Source: Vicinamibacterales bacterium
GTDB lineage: Bacteria; Acidobacteriota; Vicinamibacteria; Vicinamibacterales; JAKQTR01
Reading direction: 5' to 3'
NCBI GenBank assembly: GCA_025456345.1
Contig: JALOKU010000003.1
Coordinates: 1 to 64,000 of the forward strand
DNA: 64,000 nucleotides
Below, piece by piece: positions 1-12,254 of this stretch. A program made the translations under genes and the position numbers. Position 1 is the stretch's first letter, and every line of letters begins with the position of its first letter. The notes beneath the pieces were generated by a model. That model was not told where the DNA came from. It made no database searches and saw nothing but the letters and a program-made list of their open reading frames with translations.

Positions 1-765
1 GCTGATCGACTCCTTGTCGAGGATGCGGATGACGGCGTCCTCGCCGTGGACGCTGGGCATGATCGACACGCGGAAGTCGATGGTCTTGCCCGGCACGCGC
101 AGCTTGAACCGGCCGTCCTGGGGCACGCGCTTCTCGGCGATGTCCAGCTCGGCCATCACCTTGATGCGCGAGATGATGGCGCTGTGGTGCTGCTTCGCGA
201 TGGCCCGCATCGCGGCCTGGAGCACGCCGTCGATGCGGTACTTCACGACGACGGCGTCGTCCTGGGTCTCGATGTGGATGTCGGAGGCGCGGCGCTGGAT
301 GGCCGTGAAGATGGTCGAGTCCACCAGCCGGATCATCGGGCTGATGTCGCTGGTCAGCCGCTCGACGGTGAGGTTCTCGTCACCGCCCTCTTCGTCCTTG
401 AGCAGCTGGATCTGGAAGCCCTCGGTGGCCTCCTCGACCAGCACGCGGAGCGGCGTGGCCAGCAGGAGCTCGAGTTCGTCGATCATCGGGAGATCGCTCG
501 GGTCCGAGACGACGATGACCAGGGCGCGGCCGTCGCGCCGGTACGGCACGAACCCGTACCGCAGCATGAGGTCGGCCGGGATCGACCGGAACAGCTCGTT
601 GTCGATCCGGAAATGATCCAGGTCGGCGTATTCGAGGCCGTACCGCTCGGCGAGATGGCGGGCGTCGGCCTGTTCGGCGGCGACGTCGACGGCGGCCTCG
701 GCGCCCCTGTCGAGATACGGCTCGGCAGGCGGGCTGGCGACCTGGGTGGGACGGCGATCCTCCAC
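1..765 (-). CDS. Type II secretion / type IV pilus assembly ATPase, GspE/PilB family (partial)
   Basis: Hexameric ATPase that powers pseudopilus or pilus assembly at the cytoplasmic face of the inner membrane. Only the first 255 residues are present; the frame runs off base 1. An N-terminal MshEN/GSPII_E_N-like domain (about residues 25-130) is followed by the start of the N2 domain, ending in VHGEDAVIRILDKESIS, which in this family lies just before the nucleotide-binding region. Walker A, Asp box and Walker B are outside the window. The GTG start at 765 is chosen because GGGAG at 776-780 sits 10 nt upstream; the frame is open further up but offers no better start. It follows gspF by 22 nt, in the same operon. 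GspE and PilB cannot be separated on this fragment. Confidence 0.9.
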   Translation of the reverse strand, partial: MEDRRPTQVASPPAEPYLDRGAEAAVDVAAEQADARHLAERYGLEYADLDHFRIDNELFRSIPADLMLRYGFVPYRRDGRALVIVVSDPSDLPMIDELELLLATPLRVLVEEATEGFQIQLLKDEEGGDENLTVERLTSDISPMIRLVDSTIFTAIQRRASDIHIETQDDAVVVKYRIDGVLQAAMRAIAKQHHSAIISRIKVMAELDIAEKRVPQDGRFKLRVPGKTIDFRVSIMPSVHGEDAVIRILDKESIS

Positions 766-787
766 GATAGATATGCTCCCGCGCCTG

Positions 788-2002
788 TTACCGCGCGCCG
801 ACGACCGAGGTGAGCTGGAAGAGCGGCATGTACAGGGCCAGCAGCAGGCTGGCGATGACCAGGCCCATGATGATCAGCAGCGCCGGCTCGACCATCGACA
901 CGAACCGGCCGAGCTCCGATTCGATTTCTTCGTCGTAGAAGTCGGCGAGGCTCGACATCATTTCCTGCAGCGCGCCGGTCGACTCGCCGACCTCGGCCAT
1001 CTTGACGAACACGTCGGGGAACTGGCCCCGGGCCGCCACGGCCGACGCAAACGGCTCACCTTCCCGGACGCGCTGCCCCACTTCCCGCATTTCCGCCGAG
1101 AGGAAGCGGTTGCTCATCGAGCGCGACGCGATGTCGATGGCGCTCACAAGCGGCAGGCCGCCGCCGAGCAGGGTCGACAGGGTCCGGGCCATCTGCGCCG
1201 TCGCGAAGCGCCGGATGGTCGAGCCGGCCCACGGCACGCGCAGAATCGACCGGTCCACCAGGGCCCGCTGGCGCGCCCGCCGGGCCCAGTTCCATCCCGC
1301 GACGCCGGTGAGAATGGCCGCCCCGGTGAGCAGCAGGATGTGGCTGCGGACGAAGGTGGCGCCCGCCACGATGACGCGGGTGACAAACGGCAGCCTGGCG
1401 CCGAAGCTGTCGTAGAACGACGCGAACTCGGGGATGACCTTGAGCACGATGATGCCGACGACCACGAGGGCGACCGCCACCAGGACCGCGGGGTAGATGA
1501 GCGCGGCCATCGTGCGGCGTTTCACCCCGCCGATGACCTTCATGTAGGCGACATAGCGGCGCAGCACGCCGTCGAGGCTGCCGCTCTTCTCGCCGGCGAG
1601 CAGTGAGGCGCCGTACGCCGCGGGAAACAGGTCGCCGTGCGTGCCGAACGCCTCCGACAGGGCCGACCCGGCGCGCACCTTCTCGTAGACCTCGTCGAGG
1701 ACCTGGCGGAAGGTGGCGTGTTCGACGCGGCTCCGGAGAATGTCGAGCGACTGGACCAGCGGCATGCCGGCCTTCAGCAGCGTCGCCAGTTCCTGGTTGA
1801 AGACCAGGAACTCGCGCATCGGGACCTTCCGGCGCGCGCGTCCTGGCAGCGACACCCGGCCGAGGACCCCGCGGGGCTGAATCCCAAGGACGCAGAGCCC
1901 CTTCTGTTCGAGCTCGTGGCGCAGATGGGCCTCACTGTCGGAGACGTGGAGCTCCTCCAGGATTTCACCGGTTGCCGTGCCCAGCCTGCAGCGATACTCC
2001 AT
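788..2002 (-). CDS. Type II secretion / type IV pilus inner-membrane platform protein, GspF/PilC family
   Basis: Polytopic platform protein that works with the GspE/PilB ATPase to assemble pilins. The protein has about 404 residues, normal for the family. A short N-terminal segment (MEYRCRLGTATGEI) is typical. Two T2SSF repeats follow, with three membrane segments: one after the first repeat, one in the middle (HILLLTGAAILTGVAGW) and one at the C-terminus (LLIIMGLVIASLLLALYMPL). I start at ATG 2002 because family members begin there; an in-frame TTG at 2026 adds eight residues and cannot be excluded. It is first in the operon, with an extended -10 promoter at 2052-2060 and gspE 22 nt downstream. 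The order gspF-gspE is less common than gspE-gspF. Confidence 0.93.
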   Translation of the reverse strand: MEYRCRLGTATGEILEELHVSDSEAHLRHELEQKGLCVLGIQPRGVLGRVSLPGRARRKVPMREFLVFNQELATLLKAGMPLVQSLDILRSRVEHATFRQVLDEVYEKVRAGSALSEAFGTHGDLFPAAYGASLLAGEKSGSLDGVLRRYVAYMKVIGGVKRRTMAALIYPAVLVAVALVVVGIIVLKVIPEFASFYDSFGARLPFVTRVIVAGATFVRSHILLLTGAAILTGVAGWNWARRARQRALVDRSILRVPWAGSTIRRFATAQMARTLSTLLGGGLPLVSAIDIASRSMSNRFLSAEMREVGQRVREGEPFASAVAARGQFPDVFVKMAEVGESTGALQEMMSSLADFYDEEIESELGRFVSMVEPALLIIMGLVIASLLLALYMPLFQLTSVVGAR

Positions 2003-2051
2003 TGCAAGCCACTGAACGTCAGGCAATTAGCCCGCCATGCGTGGCGGAAGG

Positions 2052-2060
2052 ATTATAGCA
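2052..2060 (-). promoter_or_regulatory. Extended -10 promoter for gspF-gspE
   Basis: On the minus strand the sequence reads TGCTATAAT, a perfect extended -10 box. No good -35 hexamer is seen 17 nt upstream, which extended -10 promoters tolerate. Predicted transcription start is near 2045, 43 nt before the chosen gspF start. Confidence 0.6.
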
Positions 2061-2165
2061 GACCCGCGCGCGCTCCCCTGCCACGGGTCGTGTGGTGCAC
2101 CTGCTGTTTAGACATCCCCGGGGCGGCGGCGGCCGGGTCGGATCGAACGCGGCGCGCCCAGAGGC

Positions 2166-3035
2166 CTACTGGGGCTCGACAAACGCGTGAAATACCCGGA
2201 TGCCGAGCTCGCGGGAGTCCCGGCTGCCCGGCGTGACCAGCGCCGGCACGAACGTCTTATCGACCCCGATCCGGATCACCACCACCTCCTCCGGCCCGAA
2301 TTGCGCGGACTTGATCGGGATCTTCCGGATCGCTTCGTCGGCGGTGGTCACCTGGAACGTATCGATGACCTCGGCGCCGAGCGAAACGGTAACGGTCTGA
2401 GGCGTGTCGAACATCGACGGCTGCCCGTCGTAATGAAGGTAGAACACCGCGTTGCGCTTCGGGTTGCGGAACCGCAGCACCCCTTCCTTCCGGGTCCACT
2501 GCCACTCGACCGACTGGTTGTCGGCGGCGGTCTCGGGGCCGTGCCAGCCGTCGAGGAATGCGAGGAACACGTTGTCGGTCTGCGGCTGGAGCCGAATGCG
2601 CGCCGCGCGGTACGCGCGCTGGCCGATGGGCTCGCCCGCCAGCGGCGCCCGGTCGTTGGTGCCAGGCGCATAGAGGCCGACGGCGATGGTCGCCTCGCCG
2701 ATATAGGGATAGAGGGGCACGAACACGGTGCGGGTGTACTCGACAGTCTGGCCGGGCTTCCACGCGCGTGTCGGCTGCGGCGGCACGTGGTCGTCGGTCC
2801 ACATCAGCTCGTCGTCGGCGTCGAGGAAGTGGACCAGGACGCGGTAGTCCTTGTCGAACGCCGCCGACGGCGCCACCTGAAACCGGTAGGTGACCTCGAT
2901 CGGGCTGCCCAGCGGTACGCGGGTGTGATTGACCGACACGGTCGGCGTGGCCAGCGGGGCCGCCGTATCGGAAGCGCCGCCGCACGCAGCAGCGAAGATC
3001 GCGAGCGCCGTAACTGGAAGCCACCGGGATTTCAT
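2166..3035 (-). CDS. Putative lipoprotein of unknown function
   Basis: About 289 residues. MKSRWLPVTALAIFAAAC is a lipoprotein signal peptide: basic start, hydrophobic core and lipobox FAAAC, so the mature protein should be lipid-anchored in the envelope. The rest is beta-rich with no motif I recognise; segments such as VSVNHTRVPLGSPIEVTYRF and VTVSLGAEVIDTFQV suggest immunoglobulin-like or carbohydrate-binding-like beta sandwiches. ATG 3035 is preferred over an ATG at 3068 because it starts the signal peptide directly. The gene is monocistronic, with a strong promoter at 3087-3115 and a leader of about 45 nt. Function is unknown. Confidence 0.85.
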   Translation of the reverse strand: MKSRWLPVTALAIFAAACGGASDTAAPLATPTVSVNHTRVPLGSPIEVTYRFQVAPSAAFDKDYRVLVHFLDADDELMWTDDHVPPQPTRAWKPGQTVEYTRTVFVPLYPYIGEATIAVGLYAPGTNDRAPLAGEPIGQRAYRAARIRLQPQTDNVFLAFLDGWHGPETAADNQSVEWQWTRKEGVLRFRNPKRNAVFYLHYDGQPSMFDTPQTVTVSLGAEVIDTFQVTTADEAIRKIPIKSAQFGPEEVVVIRIGVDKTFVPALVTPGSRDSRELGIRVFHAFVEPQ

Positions 3036-3086
3036 CGGAGCACCTGCCCTCATCATGGACGGCCGCACTGACTGCCCGAGCGGACT

Positions 3087-3115
3087 ATCATAGCCGCAGC
3101 CCTGCGAAATGACAA
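3087..3115 (-). promoter_or_regulatory. Sigma-70 promoter of the lipoprotein gene at 2166-3035
   Basis: Minus strand: -35 TTGTCA (3115-3110), 17-nt spacer, -10 TATGAT (3092-3087). Each hexamer matches consensus at 5 of 6 positions. Predicted start near 3080. Confidence 0.7.
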
Positions 3116-3167
3116 CGGCCGCCGGACCGAGGCGTGGCTGCTATTGTTGCAGGGGCGGGAGTTAGGA

Positions 3168-3195
3168 TTGACCGCTTCCGAAGCTGCGTGCTAAT
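3168..3195 (+). promoter_or_regulatory. Probable sigma-70 promoter of mltD
   Basis: TTGACC at 3168-3173, 16-nt spacer, GCTAAT at 3190-3195. Predicted start is about 3202, only six nt before the ATG at 3208. The leader would be very short and the GAGGCGG upstream of the ATG only partly transcribed, which lowers confidence. Confidence 0.4.
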
Positions 3196-3207
3196 GTCGA
3201 GGCGGTC

Positions 3208-4950
3208 ATGCGTCGACTGACAGGCCTCGTTCATGCCGCGGCAGCCAGCGCGGTCCTGCTCGCCGCCGGCTGCGGATCATCGGGCGTCGTCGAGCGCCCG
3301 GTGACGGCTCCTCCCCCTGCCCGGGAGCTGCCTCAGCCCCCGCCGCCCCCACCAGCCGCCGCTCCGCAGGCCGACCCCATCGGGGACGTCATCGCGCAGT
3401 CGCAGCGCCTGTTCGATCGCGGGCAGCAGGAAGCGGGCCTCGGGCACCTCGCGCAGGCCCGGGTGCTGTTCGACCAGGCGCTCGACAGCCTGCTGGAACT
3501 GCCGGAGGGCGCCCGTTCGAACGCCCGTCTGAAAGAGCACTTCGACCGGCTGGTCGATCGCATCAGCGCATACGAGCTCCGCGCCCTGGCCGAAGGCGAC
3601 GGCTTCTCGGAGCGGCCGACTGTCCCCGCGTCGATCGATGAACTGCTGGACCTTGCCACCTTCGACCTCCCGGCGCCTCCGCCCTCCTTGCGCGAGGCGG
3701 TGGAGAGCGACCTGGAGTCCACCGCGCACGACGTCCCGATTCCGCTGAACCCGAAGGTGCTGGCGTACGTCGACCTGTTCCAGGGCCGGCTGCGCGACTG
3801 GTTCCAGTCCTCGCTCCAGCGCAGCGCGCCCTACCTGCCGATGATCCAGGAGCGGCTCAAGGCCGAGGGCCTGCCGCTGGATCTTGCCTTCGTGCCCATC
3901 GTGGAGAGCGCCTTCCGGACCGACGCGCTGTCGCGTGCCAAGGCGAAGGGGTTCTGGCAGCTCATGCGGGGTACCGCCGTCGAGCAGGGCCTGAAGTACG
4001 ACTGGTACATCGACGAGCGATCGAACCCCGAGAAGTCGACCGAGGCGGCCGTGAAGTACCTGAAGCGCCTCCACCGCATGTTCGACGGCGACTGGCACCT
4101 GGCGCTGGCGTCCTACAACGGCGGGCCCGGCAAGGTGCAGCGCGCGGTCAAGCGGAAGGGCGGCGAGGCCGATTTCTGGCCGTTGTCGGCGACCACGCGG
4201 TACCTGCCCCGAGAGACCCGCGAGTACGTGCCGATGGTGCTGGCCTCGATGGTCATCGCGCGCAACCCGGAGCGCTACGGATTCACGTTCACGCCGGCCG
4301 ACCTGGCGCCGACCGACACGGTGACGCTGCCCGGCCCGGTGGATCTGCGCCGCGTCTCCGAGTGGGCGGGCGTGCCGGTCGACCAGATTCAGCGCCTCAA
4401 TCCCGAGCTTCGGCGGTGGACCACGCCGCTGCGGGGCACGTCGTTTCCGTTGACGGTTCCCGCGGGAACCGGCCCGCTGGTCGAGCAGCGCCTGGCCGAA
4501 CTCCCCGCCGAGGAGTTCACCGCGCTCAACTGGCACACCGTCCGGAAGGGCGAGACGCTGCAGTCGGTGGCCAACAAGCTCAAGGTGCGGCGCGCCGATC
4601 TCGCGGAGGCGAACTATCTCAGCGCGAAGGCGCGCGTGAAACCAGGCCAGCGCCTGGTCATTCCGAGAGCGCCGACGACCCTGCTCGCCGCCCAGGCCGA
4701 CCGCCCCGAGCCCGCGGTGGCCAAGGCGAGGCCGGCGGCACCGGCGCCGACGTCGGCACCGGCGGCGACACCCTCGGGCGACCTCGAGCGCATCACGTAC
4801 CGCGTCAAGCGGGGCGACACGCTGTCGTCGATTGCGCGCGTCTTCCAGACGTCGGTGGCCTCGCTGCGAACGTGGAACGGGCTGAAGCATGACCGCCTGG
4901 TGCCCGGCGACAAGCTGACCGTCTACACGAAGCGCTCGGCATCGCAGTAG
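3208..4950 (+). CDS. mltD: Membrane-bound lytic murein transglycosylase, MltD family
   Basis: Cleaves the MurNAc-GlcNAc bond of peptidoglycan to give 1,6-anhydro ends. The protein has 580 residues. A lipoprotein signal with lipobox LAAGC ends at Cys22, followed by a proline-rich linker. The SLT domain spans about 205-330, with catalytic Glu233 in IVESAF and the SYNGGPG motif near 302. Two LysM peptidoglycan-binding domains follow, at about 442-487 (HTVRKGETLQSVANKLKV) and 529-577 (YRVKRGDTLSSIARVF), separated by an Ala/Pro linker. A GAGGCGG ribosome site precedes the ATG. The protein should be anchored in the outer membrane, facing the periplasm. Domain order matches E. coli MltD. Confidence 0.95.
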   Translation: MRRLTGLVHAAAASAVLLAAGCGSSGVVERPVTAPPPARELPQPPPPPPAAAPQADPIGDVIAQSQRLFDRGQQEAGLGHLAQARVLFDQALDSLLELPEGARSNARLKEHFDRLVDRISAYELRALAEGDGFSERPTVPASIDELLDLATFDLPAPPPSLREAVESDLESTAHDVPIPLNPKVLAYVDLFQGRLRDWFQSSLQRSAPYLPMIQERLKAEGLPLDLAFVPIVESAFRTDALSRAKAKGFWQLMRGTAVEQGLKYDWYIDERSNPEKSTEAAVKYLKRLHRMFDGDWHLALASYNGGPGKVQRAVKRKGGEADFWPLSATTRYLPRETREYVPMVLASMVIARNPERYGFTFTPADLAPTDTVTLPGPVDLRRVSEWAGVPVDQIQRLNPELRRWTTPLRGTSFPLTVPAGTGPLVEQRLAELPAEEFTALNWHTVRKGETLQSVANKLKVRRADLAEANYLSAKARVKPGQRLVIPRAPTTLLAAQADRPEPAVAKARPAAPAPTSAPAATPSGDLERITYRVKRGDTLSSIARVFQTSVASLRTWNGLKHDRLVPGDKLTVYTKRSASQ

Positions 4951-5105
4951 CCGCGCCTCCCGCCTCGACACGCGGGTGGCGATTAGTGCAGCGATCGCAG
5001 GCCCGCGCTGTTGCAGAAACTGCGACGCGCGCGCTGCCCGCGGCCAGGATTCCGGTCAAAACGCGCGAATCGGCACCTGGTCCCGCGCTTGCAGCCGCGC
5101 CGGGC

Positions 5106-6617
5106 GTGCTCGCGACCCTGCTCAGCGCCGCGCTCGCCGGGATCGACGGCCGGATCGTCCGCGTCGAGGTCGACGTTTCCCCCGGGCTGCCGTCGTTCAC
5201 CGTCGTCGGCCTGCCGGATACCAGTGTCCGGGAGAGCCGCGACCGCGTGCGGACGGCGATTCGGAATTCCGATTTCGAGTTCCCCTGGCAGCACATCACG
5301 ATCAACCTCGCGCCGCCCGACGTCCGCAAGGAAGGCGCCGCGTATGACTTGCCCATCGCCCTCGGCATCCTTGCGGCGACAGGCGCCCTGCCCGCCCGCG
5401 CGTACACGGACATCGTCGTGGTTGGCGCGCTCTCCCTTGACGGCGAAGTGCGTCCCACCGGCGGCGTGCTGCCTGTGGCGATGGCCGCGACCCGCGCCGG
5501 CGTCGGCGCCGCGATTGTGCCCGCGGCCAACGCCGCGGAGGCGGCGGTGGTCTCGAGTCTGGCCGTGTGGCCGGTCGCCTCGCTGGCCGAGGCCGTCGAT
5601 ACGCTGACGGAGAGAGACGAGGCGTGCCGGTACATGGGCGGGCACGCCGTCGTGCCGGAGACCTGCGGCGCGTGGGGAGACTTCGCGGACATCCGAGGGC
5701 AGATGCTGGCGCGGCGCGCGCTCGAGGTGGCGGCGTCGGGCGGCCATCATGTACTGCTCACGGGGCCACCGGGGTCGGGCAAGACCATGATGGCGAGGGC
5801 CCTGGCGGGCATCCTGCCCCCGCTCACCCCGGCCGAGGCGCTCGAGGTGACCTCCATCCACTCCGTGGCCGGGCTCCTTCCGGGCGGGTCGGGGCTCATC
5901 ATGCAGCGGCCGTTCCGTGCGCCGCACCACACGATCTCGGACGTGGCGCTGGTTGGTGGCGGCACGCATCCGCGGCCGGGCGAGCTGAGCCTGGCCCATG
6001 CCGGCGTCCTCTTTCTCGACGAGATGCCCGAGTTCGAGCGCCGGGCGCTGGAGGTCCTCCGGCAACCTCTCGAAGAGGGCCGGGTGCGCATCGCGCGGGC
6101 GGCCGCGTCGGTGGAGTTTCCGGCGAGCGTCACGCTGGTCGGCGCGATGAACCCCTGCCCATGCGGCTACTTCGGCCACCCGCGGCGCGCGTGCCGGTGC
6201 GCGCCGGCGCAGCGCGAGCGGTACGCGGCGCGCATCTCCGGGCCGCTGCTCGACCGCATCGACATCCGCGTCGAGGTGCCGTGGCTGCCGCCGGACGTGC
6301 TGGGCGACGACGGCCCGCAGGAATCGTCGGCCGGCATCCGCGCACGGGTCGTCCTCGCACGCAGCCGCCAGGCCCTCCGCTTCCCGGAGACCGGAGCAGC
6401 GGTGAACGCGCGGCTGTCCGGCAAGATGCTCAGGCGGCATGCGCGCCCCGACGACGCCGGACGCGCGCTCCTCCACGCGGCTGTCGAGCGCCTTGCCCTG
6501 AGCGGCCGCGCCCACGACCGCATCATGCGCGTGGCGCGCTCGATTGCCGACCTGGCGGGCCGGCCGACGGTGATTGGCGACGATGTGGCGGAGGCGCTTC
6601 AGTACAGGATGGGATGA
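5106..6617 (+). CDS. comM: ComM/YifB family Mg-chelatase-like AAA+ ATPase
   Basis: ComM is a hexameric helicase that promotes branch migration of recombination intermediates during natural transformation. About 503 residues. The N-terminal ChlI-like domain starts VLATLLSAALAGIDGRIV, exactly where family members begin. Walker A is GPPGSGKT and Walker B is VLFLDE. A cysteine cluster (NPCPCGYFGHPRRACRC) matches the family's zinc-binding insert, and the C-terminal Mg-chelatase domain follows. I use GTG 5106 on family grounds. An in-frame GTG at 4986 would add 40 low-complexity residues and has a weak GGGTGG upstream, so it remains possible. It lies behind mltD. ComEA at 23548-23880 and the pilus genes fit a competent organism. 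Confidence 0.92.
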   Translation: MLATLLSAALAGIDGRIVRVEVDVSPGLPSFTVVGLPDTSVRESRDRVRTAIRNSDFEFPWQHITINLAPPDVRKEGAAYDLPIALGILAATGALPARAYTDIVVVGALSLDGEVRPTGGVLPVAMAATRAGVGAAIVPAANAAEAAVVSSLAVWPVASLAEAVDTLTERDEACRYMGGHAVVPETCGAWGDFADIRGQMLARRALEVAASGGHHVLLTGPPGSGKTMMARALAGILPPLTPAEALEVTSIHSVAGLLPGGSGLIMQRPFRAPHHTISDVALVGGGTHPRPGELSLAHAGVLFLDEMPEFERRALEVLRQPLEEGRVRIARAAASVEFPASVTLVGAMNPCPCGYFGHPRRACRCAPAQRERYAARISGPLLDRIDIRVEVPWLPPDVLGDDGPQESSAGIRARVVLARSRQALRFPETGAAVNARLSGKMLRRHARPDDAGRALLHAAVERLALSGRAHDRIMRVARSIADLAGRPTVIGDDVAEALQYRMG

Positions 6618-6776
6618 CCAGGTTCGCCCCGGCTTCGCCTGTATCATTTTTGCGCTTCCGGCCGGTTGCCGCGTGTGCTAAATTCACCTATCCGGCGTCG
6701 GCGACGACAGGCGGCCGTCTGCCTGCGTCTCCCGTTCGCGGCGCCACAACGGCGGCACACGACGATTTCAATCCGA

Positions 6777-7694
6777 ATGCCCAGCATCTGGTCGCGGCGT
6801 TTCACCGTCGTCTTCGTAGACCGCACCTCGGGTGTCGGCCGGCGCGCGACCATCCATCTGGGCTGGACGCTCGCGACGGTAGCCTTCCTCTTCTCGGTCC
6901 CGGTGCTGGTCGGCCTCGGCATCCGATGGGCTACGGTGGCCGAGATTGATTCCCTGCGCGCGTCGGTGGCCACGCTCGGCGCGGAGAATGCCAACTTCAA
7001 GGGCGCAACGGGTGAGCTCGCGACGCAGATCGTCTCGCTGCAGGGCGTCATCGACGAACTCGCGGTCCGCGCGAACCTGGACCCGGCCGCGGCGCGCGCG
7101 ATGCAGAAGCTGCCGGCGGTGATCAAGAACCGCGCGATGGGCGGCGACGAGACCGCCCCGAGGCGTTCCGCGATGGTCGCGGCTGCGCTGGCGGCGCCGG
7201 AAGATACCTTCGGCCTGCTGCGCGACGCGCTCGGGCGTCTCGAACTGGGCCTGCGCAGCGTGCGGACCGACGTCGAGCGCCGCGAGGCCCTGGCGGCCGC
7301 CACGCCGTCGATCTGGCCGACGGTGGGCTGGGTGTCCTCCTGGTTCGGGCATCGGCAGGATCCGTTCACCGGGGACCGCGGGCAGCATTATGCCCTCGAC
7401 ATCTCCGCCGACAAGGGGAGCCCGGTCGTCGCCACGGCCGACGGGGTGATCGAAAGCGCCGAGTGGAACGGCAACTACGGCAATCTGCTCGTCATCGACC
7501 ACGGCTTCGGCATCACGACGCGGTACGGCCATCTCGCCGGATTCGCCGCCAAGGCCGGGACCAGGGTCCGCCGCGGAGACCTGGTTGGCTACGTGGGTGC
7601 GACAGGCCGCGCCACGGGCCCGCATCTCCACTTCGAAATCCTCGCGAACGGGCAGCTCATCGACCCTGTCGGGTACCTCGGCACCGTCCGCTAG
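6777..7694 (+). CDS. Membrane-anchored M23 (LytM) metallopeptidase
   Basis: Zinc endopeptidase acting on peptidoglycan cross-bridges, or a regulator of amidases. About 305 residues from ATG 6777, which gives the short basic N-terminus MPSIWSRRFTVVFVDR. One membrane segment (TLATVAFLFSVPVLVGLGI) is followed by a predicted coiled coil (SLRASVATLGAENANFK) and linker, then the M23 domain at about 205-305. Metal ligands are visible: the H and D of HYALD and the HxH of HLHFEI, so catalysis looks intact. The frame is open upstream to 6666, but those codons give an unlikely Arg-rich leader. It precedes secA by 93 nt, where a separate promoter lies. Confidence 0.9.
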   Translation: MPSIWSRRFTVVFVDRTSGVGRRATIHLGWTLATVAFLFSVPVLVGLGIRWATVAEIDSLRASVATLGAENANFKGATGELATQIVSLQGVIDELAVRANLDPAAARAMQKLPAVIKNRAMGGDETAPRRSAMVAAALAAPEDTFGLLRDALGRLELGLRSVRTDVERREALAAATPSIWPTVGWVSSWFGHRQDPFTGDRGQHYALDISADKGSPVVATADGVIESAEWNGNYGNLLVIDHGFGITTRYGHLAGFAAKAGTRVRRGDLVGYVGATGRATGPHLHFEILANGQLIDPVGYLGTVR

Positions 7695-7725
7695 TCCTCC
7701 ACGTTCGCCGCAGTCGCCCGGTTCC

Positions 7726-7755
7726 TTGACGGACCGGATACCCCTCCCCTAGAAT
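7726..7755 (+). promoter_or_regulatory. Sigma-70 promoter of secA-guaB
   Basis: TTGACG at 7726-7731, 18-nt spacer, TAGAAT at 7750-7755. Predicted start is near 7762, leaving a 26-nt leader before the secA ATG at 7788. Confidence 0.65.
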
Positions 7756-7787
7756 CGTCGGATACCCCCGGTGCCGTTGACCCTCAC

Positions 7788-10685
<2,898 letters not shown>

Positions 10686-10695
10686 GGGACAACGC

Positions 10696-12222
10696 ATGGA
10701 TGTGCACGCGGTAACACCGGACGAGCTTCGCGCGGGCGGCGAGCCGCCGACGGCCCTGACCTTCGACGACGTGCTGCTGGTGCCCTGGCACTCGCAGGTG
10801 CTGCCCGCCCAGGTGGACGTCTCGACTCGCGTGACGCGGAACATCGGCATCCACGTGCCCATCGTGAGCGCCGCCATGGACACGGTCACCGAGTCCCGGC
10901 TGGCCATCGCCATGGCCCAGCACGGCGGCCTCGGCGTGATCCACAAGAACCTCACCGTCGAGGAGCAGGCCTCCGAAGTGGACCGGGTGAAGCGCTCGGA
11001 AAGCGGCATGATCGTGAACCCGATCACGCTCTCCCCGTCCCACCGGATCCACGAAGCGCTCGCCCTGATGAACCGGTACCGGATCTCCGGCGTGCCCATC
11101 ACCGAGGACGGGTCCAAGGAGGGCCGCCTCGTCGGCATCCTGACCAACCGCGACCTGCGGTTCGAGACGAACGTCGACCGGCCGATTTCCGCCGTGATGA
11201 CGAAGGAGAACCTCATCACCGTGCCGGTCGGCACCACGCTCGACGAGGCCCGCGAGATCCTGCACGAGCACAAGGTCGAAAAGCTGCTCGTCGTCGACCG
11301 TCAGTTCATGCTGAAGGGGCTCATCACCGTCAAGGACATCCAGAAGGTGATCAAATACCCCTTCGCCAGCAAGGACGCCCTGGGCCGCCTGCGCTGCGGC
11401 GCGGCCGTCGGCGTGGGCAAGGACACGCTCGATCGGGCGGCGGCGCTGGTCGCCGCGCACGTGGACGTGCTCGTCGTTGACACGGCCCACGGCCACGCGC
11501 AGAAGGTCATGGACACGGTGGCCGAACTGCGCCGCCTGTTCCCGGAGGTGGACCTGGTGGCCGGCAACGTCGCCACCGGACAGGCGACGACGGATCTCAT
11601 CCGCCTCGGCGTCGACGCCGTCAAGGTCGGCATCGGCGCCGGGTCGATCTGCACGACGCGCGTGGTCGCCGGGATCGGCGTGCCCATGATCAGCGCGATT
11701 CTCGACTGCGCCAAGGCGGCCAAGGACGCCGATGTCCCCATCATCGCGGATGGCGGCGTGCGCTATTCCGGCGACATCACCAAGGCGATGGCGGTGGGCG
11801 GCGACTGCGTGATGATCGGAAGCCTGTTTGCCGGCACCGACGAGAGCCCGGGCGAGGTGGTGCTCTACCAGGGCCGGAGCTTCAAGGAATACCGCGGCAT
11901 GGGCTCGATCGGCGCGATGCGCCGGGGGGCCAGGGACCGGTACTTCCAGGACGACTTCGAACTCGACGTCCCGGGAAGCGGGCCGGAGAAGCTCGTCCCT
12001 GAAGGCATCGAGGGCCGCGTGCCCTACCGCGGCACGGTCGCGGGCGTGGTGCACCAGCTGGTCGGCGGCCTGCGCGCGGGCATGGGCTACGTCGGCTGCC
12101 GCACGATTCTCCAGCTGCACGCGGAGGCCCGGCTGATTCGCGTCACGCCGGCGGGCGTGCGCGAGGGCCACGTGCACGATGTGGTGATCACGAAGGAAGC
12201 GCCGAACTATCGGTCCGAGTAG
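10696..12222 (+). CDS. guaB: Inosine-5'-monophosphate dehydrogenase
   Basis: Oxidises IMP to XMP with NAD+, the committed step of GMP synthesis. The protein has 508 residues. The TIM-barrel is interrupted by two CBS domains (about 95-215). The catalytic loop [11 protein letters not shown] contains Cys319. The IMP-binding [11 protein letters not shown] motif and the mobile flap [10 protein letters not shown] are present. An AGGGA ribosome site within the secA stop region supports the ATG. Its stop codon is the first three bases of a heptamer repeat tract shared with the end of convergent tsaE. Confidence 0.98.
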   Translation: MDVHAVTPDELRAGGEPPTALTFDDVLLVPWHSQVLPAQVDVSTRVTRNIGIHVPIVSAAMDTVTESRLAIAMAQHGGLGVIHKNLTVEEQASEVDRVKRSESGMIVNPITLSPSHRIHEALALMNRYRISGVPITEDGSKEGRLVGILTNRDLRFETNVDRPISAVMTKENLITVPVGTTLDEAREILHEHKVEKLLVVDRQFMLKGLITVKDIQKVIKYPFASKDALGRLRCGAAVGVGKDTLDRAAALVAAHVDVLVVDTAHGHAQKVMDTVAELRRLFPEVDLVAGNVATGQATTDLIRLGVDAVKVGIGAGSICTTRVVAGIGVPMISAILDCAKAAKDADVPIIADGGVRYSGDITKAMAVGGDCVMIGSLFAGTDESPGEVVLYQGRSFKEYRGMGSIGAMRRGARDRYFQDDFELDVPGSGPEKLVPEGIEGRVPYRGTVAGVVHQLVGGLRAGMGYVGCRTILQLHAEARLIRVTPAGVREGHVHDVVITKEAPNYRSE

Positions 12223-12254
12223 GCGCTCGGGACTAGGCGCCAGGCGCTAGGGGA
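12220..12254. repeat. Heptamer-phased repeat between guaB and tsaE
   Basis: Five consecutive 7-nt units read TAGGCGC, TCGGGAC, TAGGCGC, CAGGCGC, TAGGGGA. The first unit starts with the guaB stop codon, and the tsaE stop codon plus its last codons lie inside the tract. Unit length matches the heptamer arms at 55555-55673, though the sequence differs. Confidence 0.6.

Noticed and set aside
3277-4971. Long minus-strand open frame opposite mltD
   Set aside because: Shadow frame of a certain gene; no signal, motif or ribosome site.
6620-6655. Possible terminator after comM (T-run ATTTTT preceded by CAGG...CCTG)
   Set aside because: The inner part of the stem does not pair; only four outer base pairs, so support is too weak.
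6650-6683. Promoter-like TTGCGC and CTAAAT before the M23 gene
   Set aside because: Spacer of 22 nt is too long and no extended -10 is in register.
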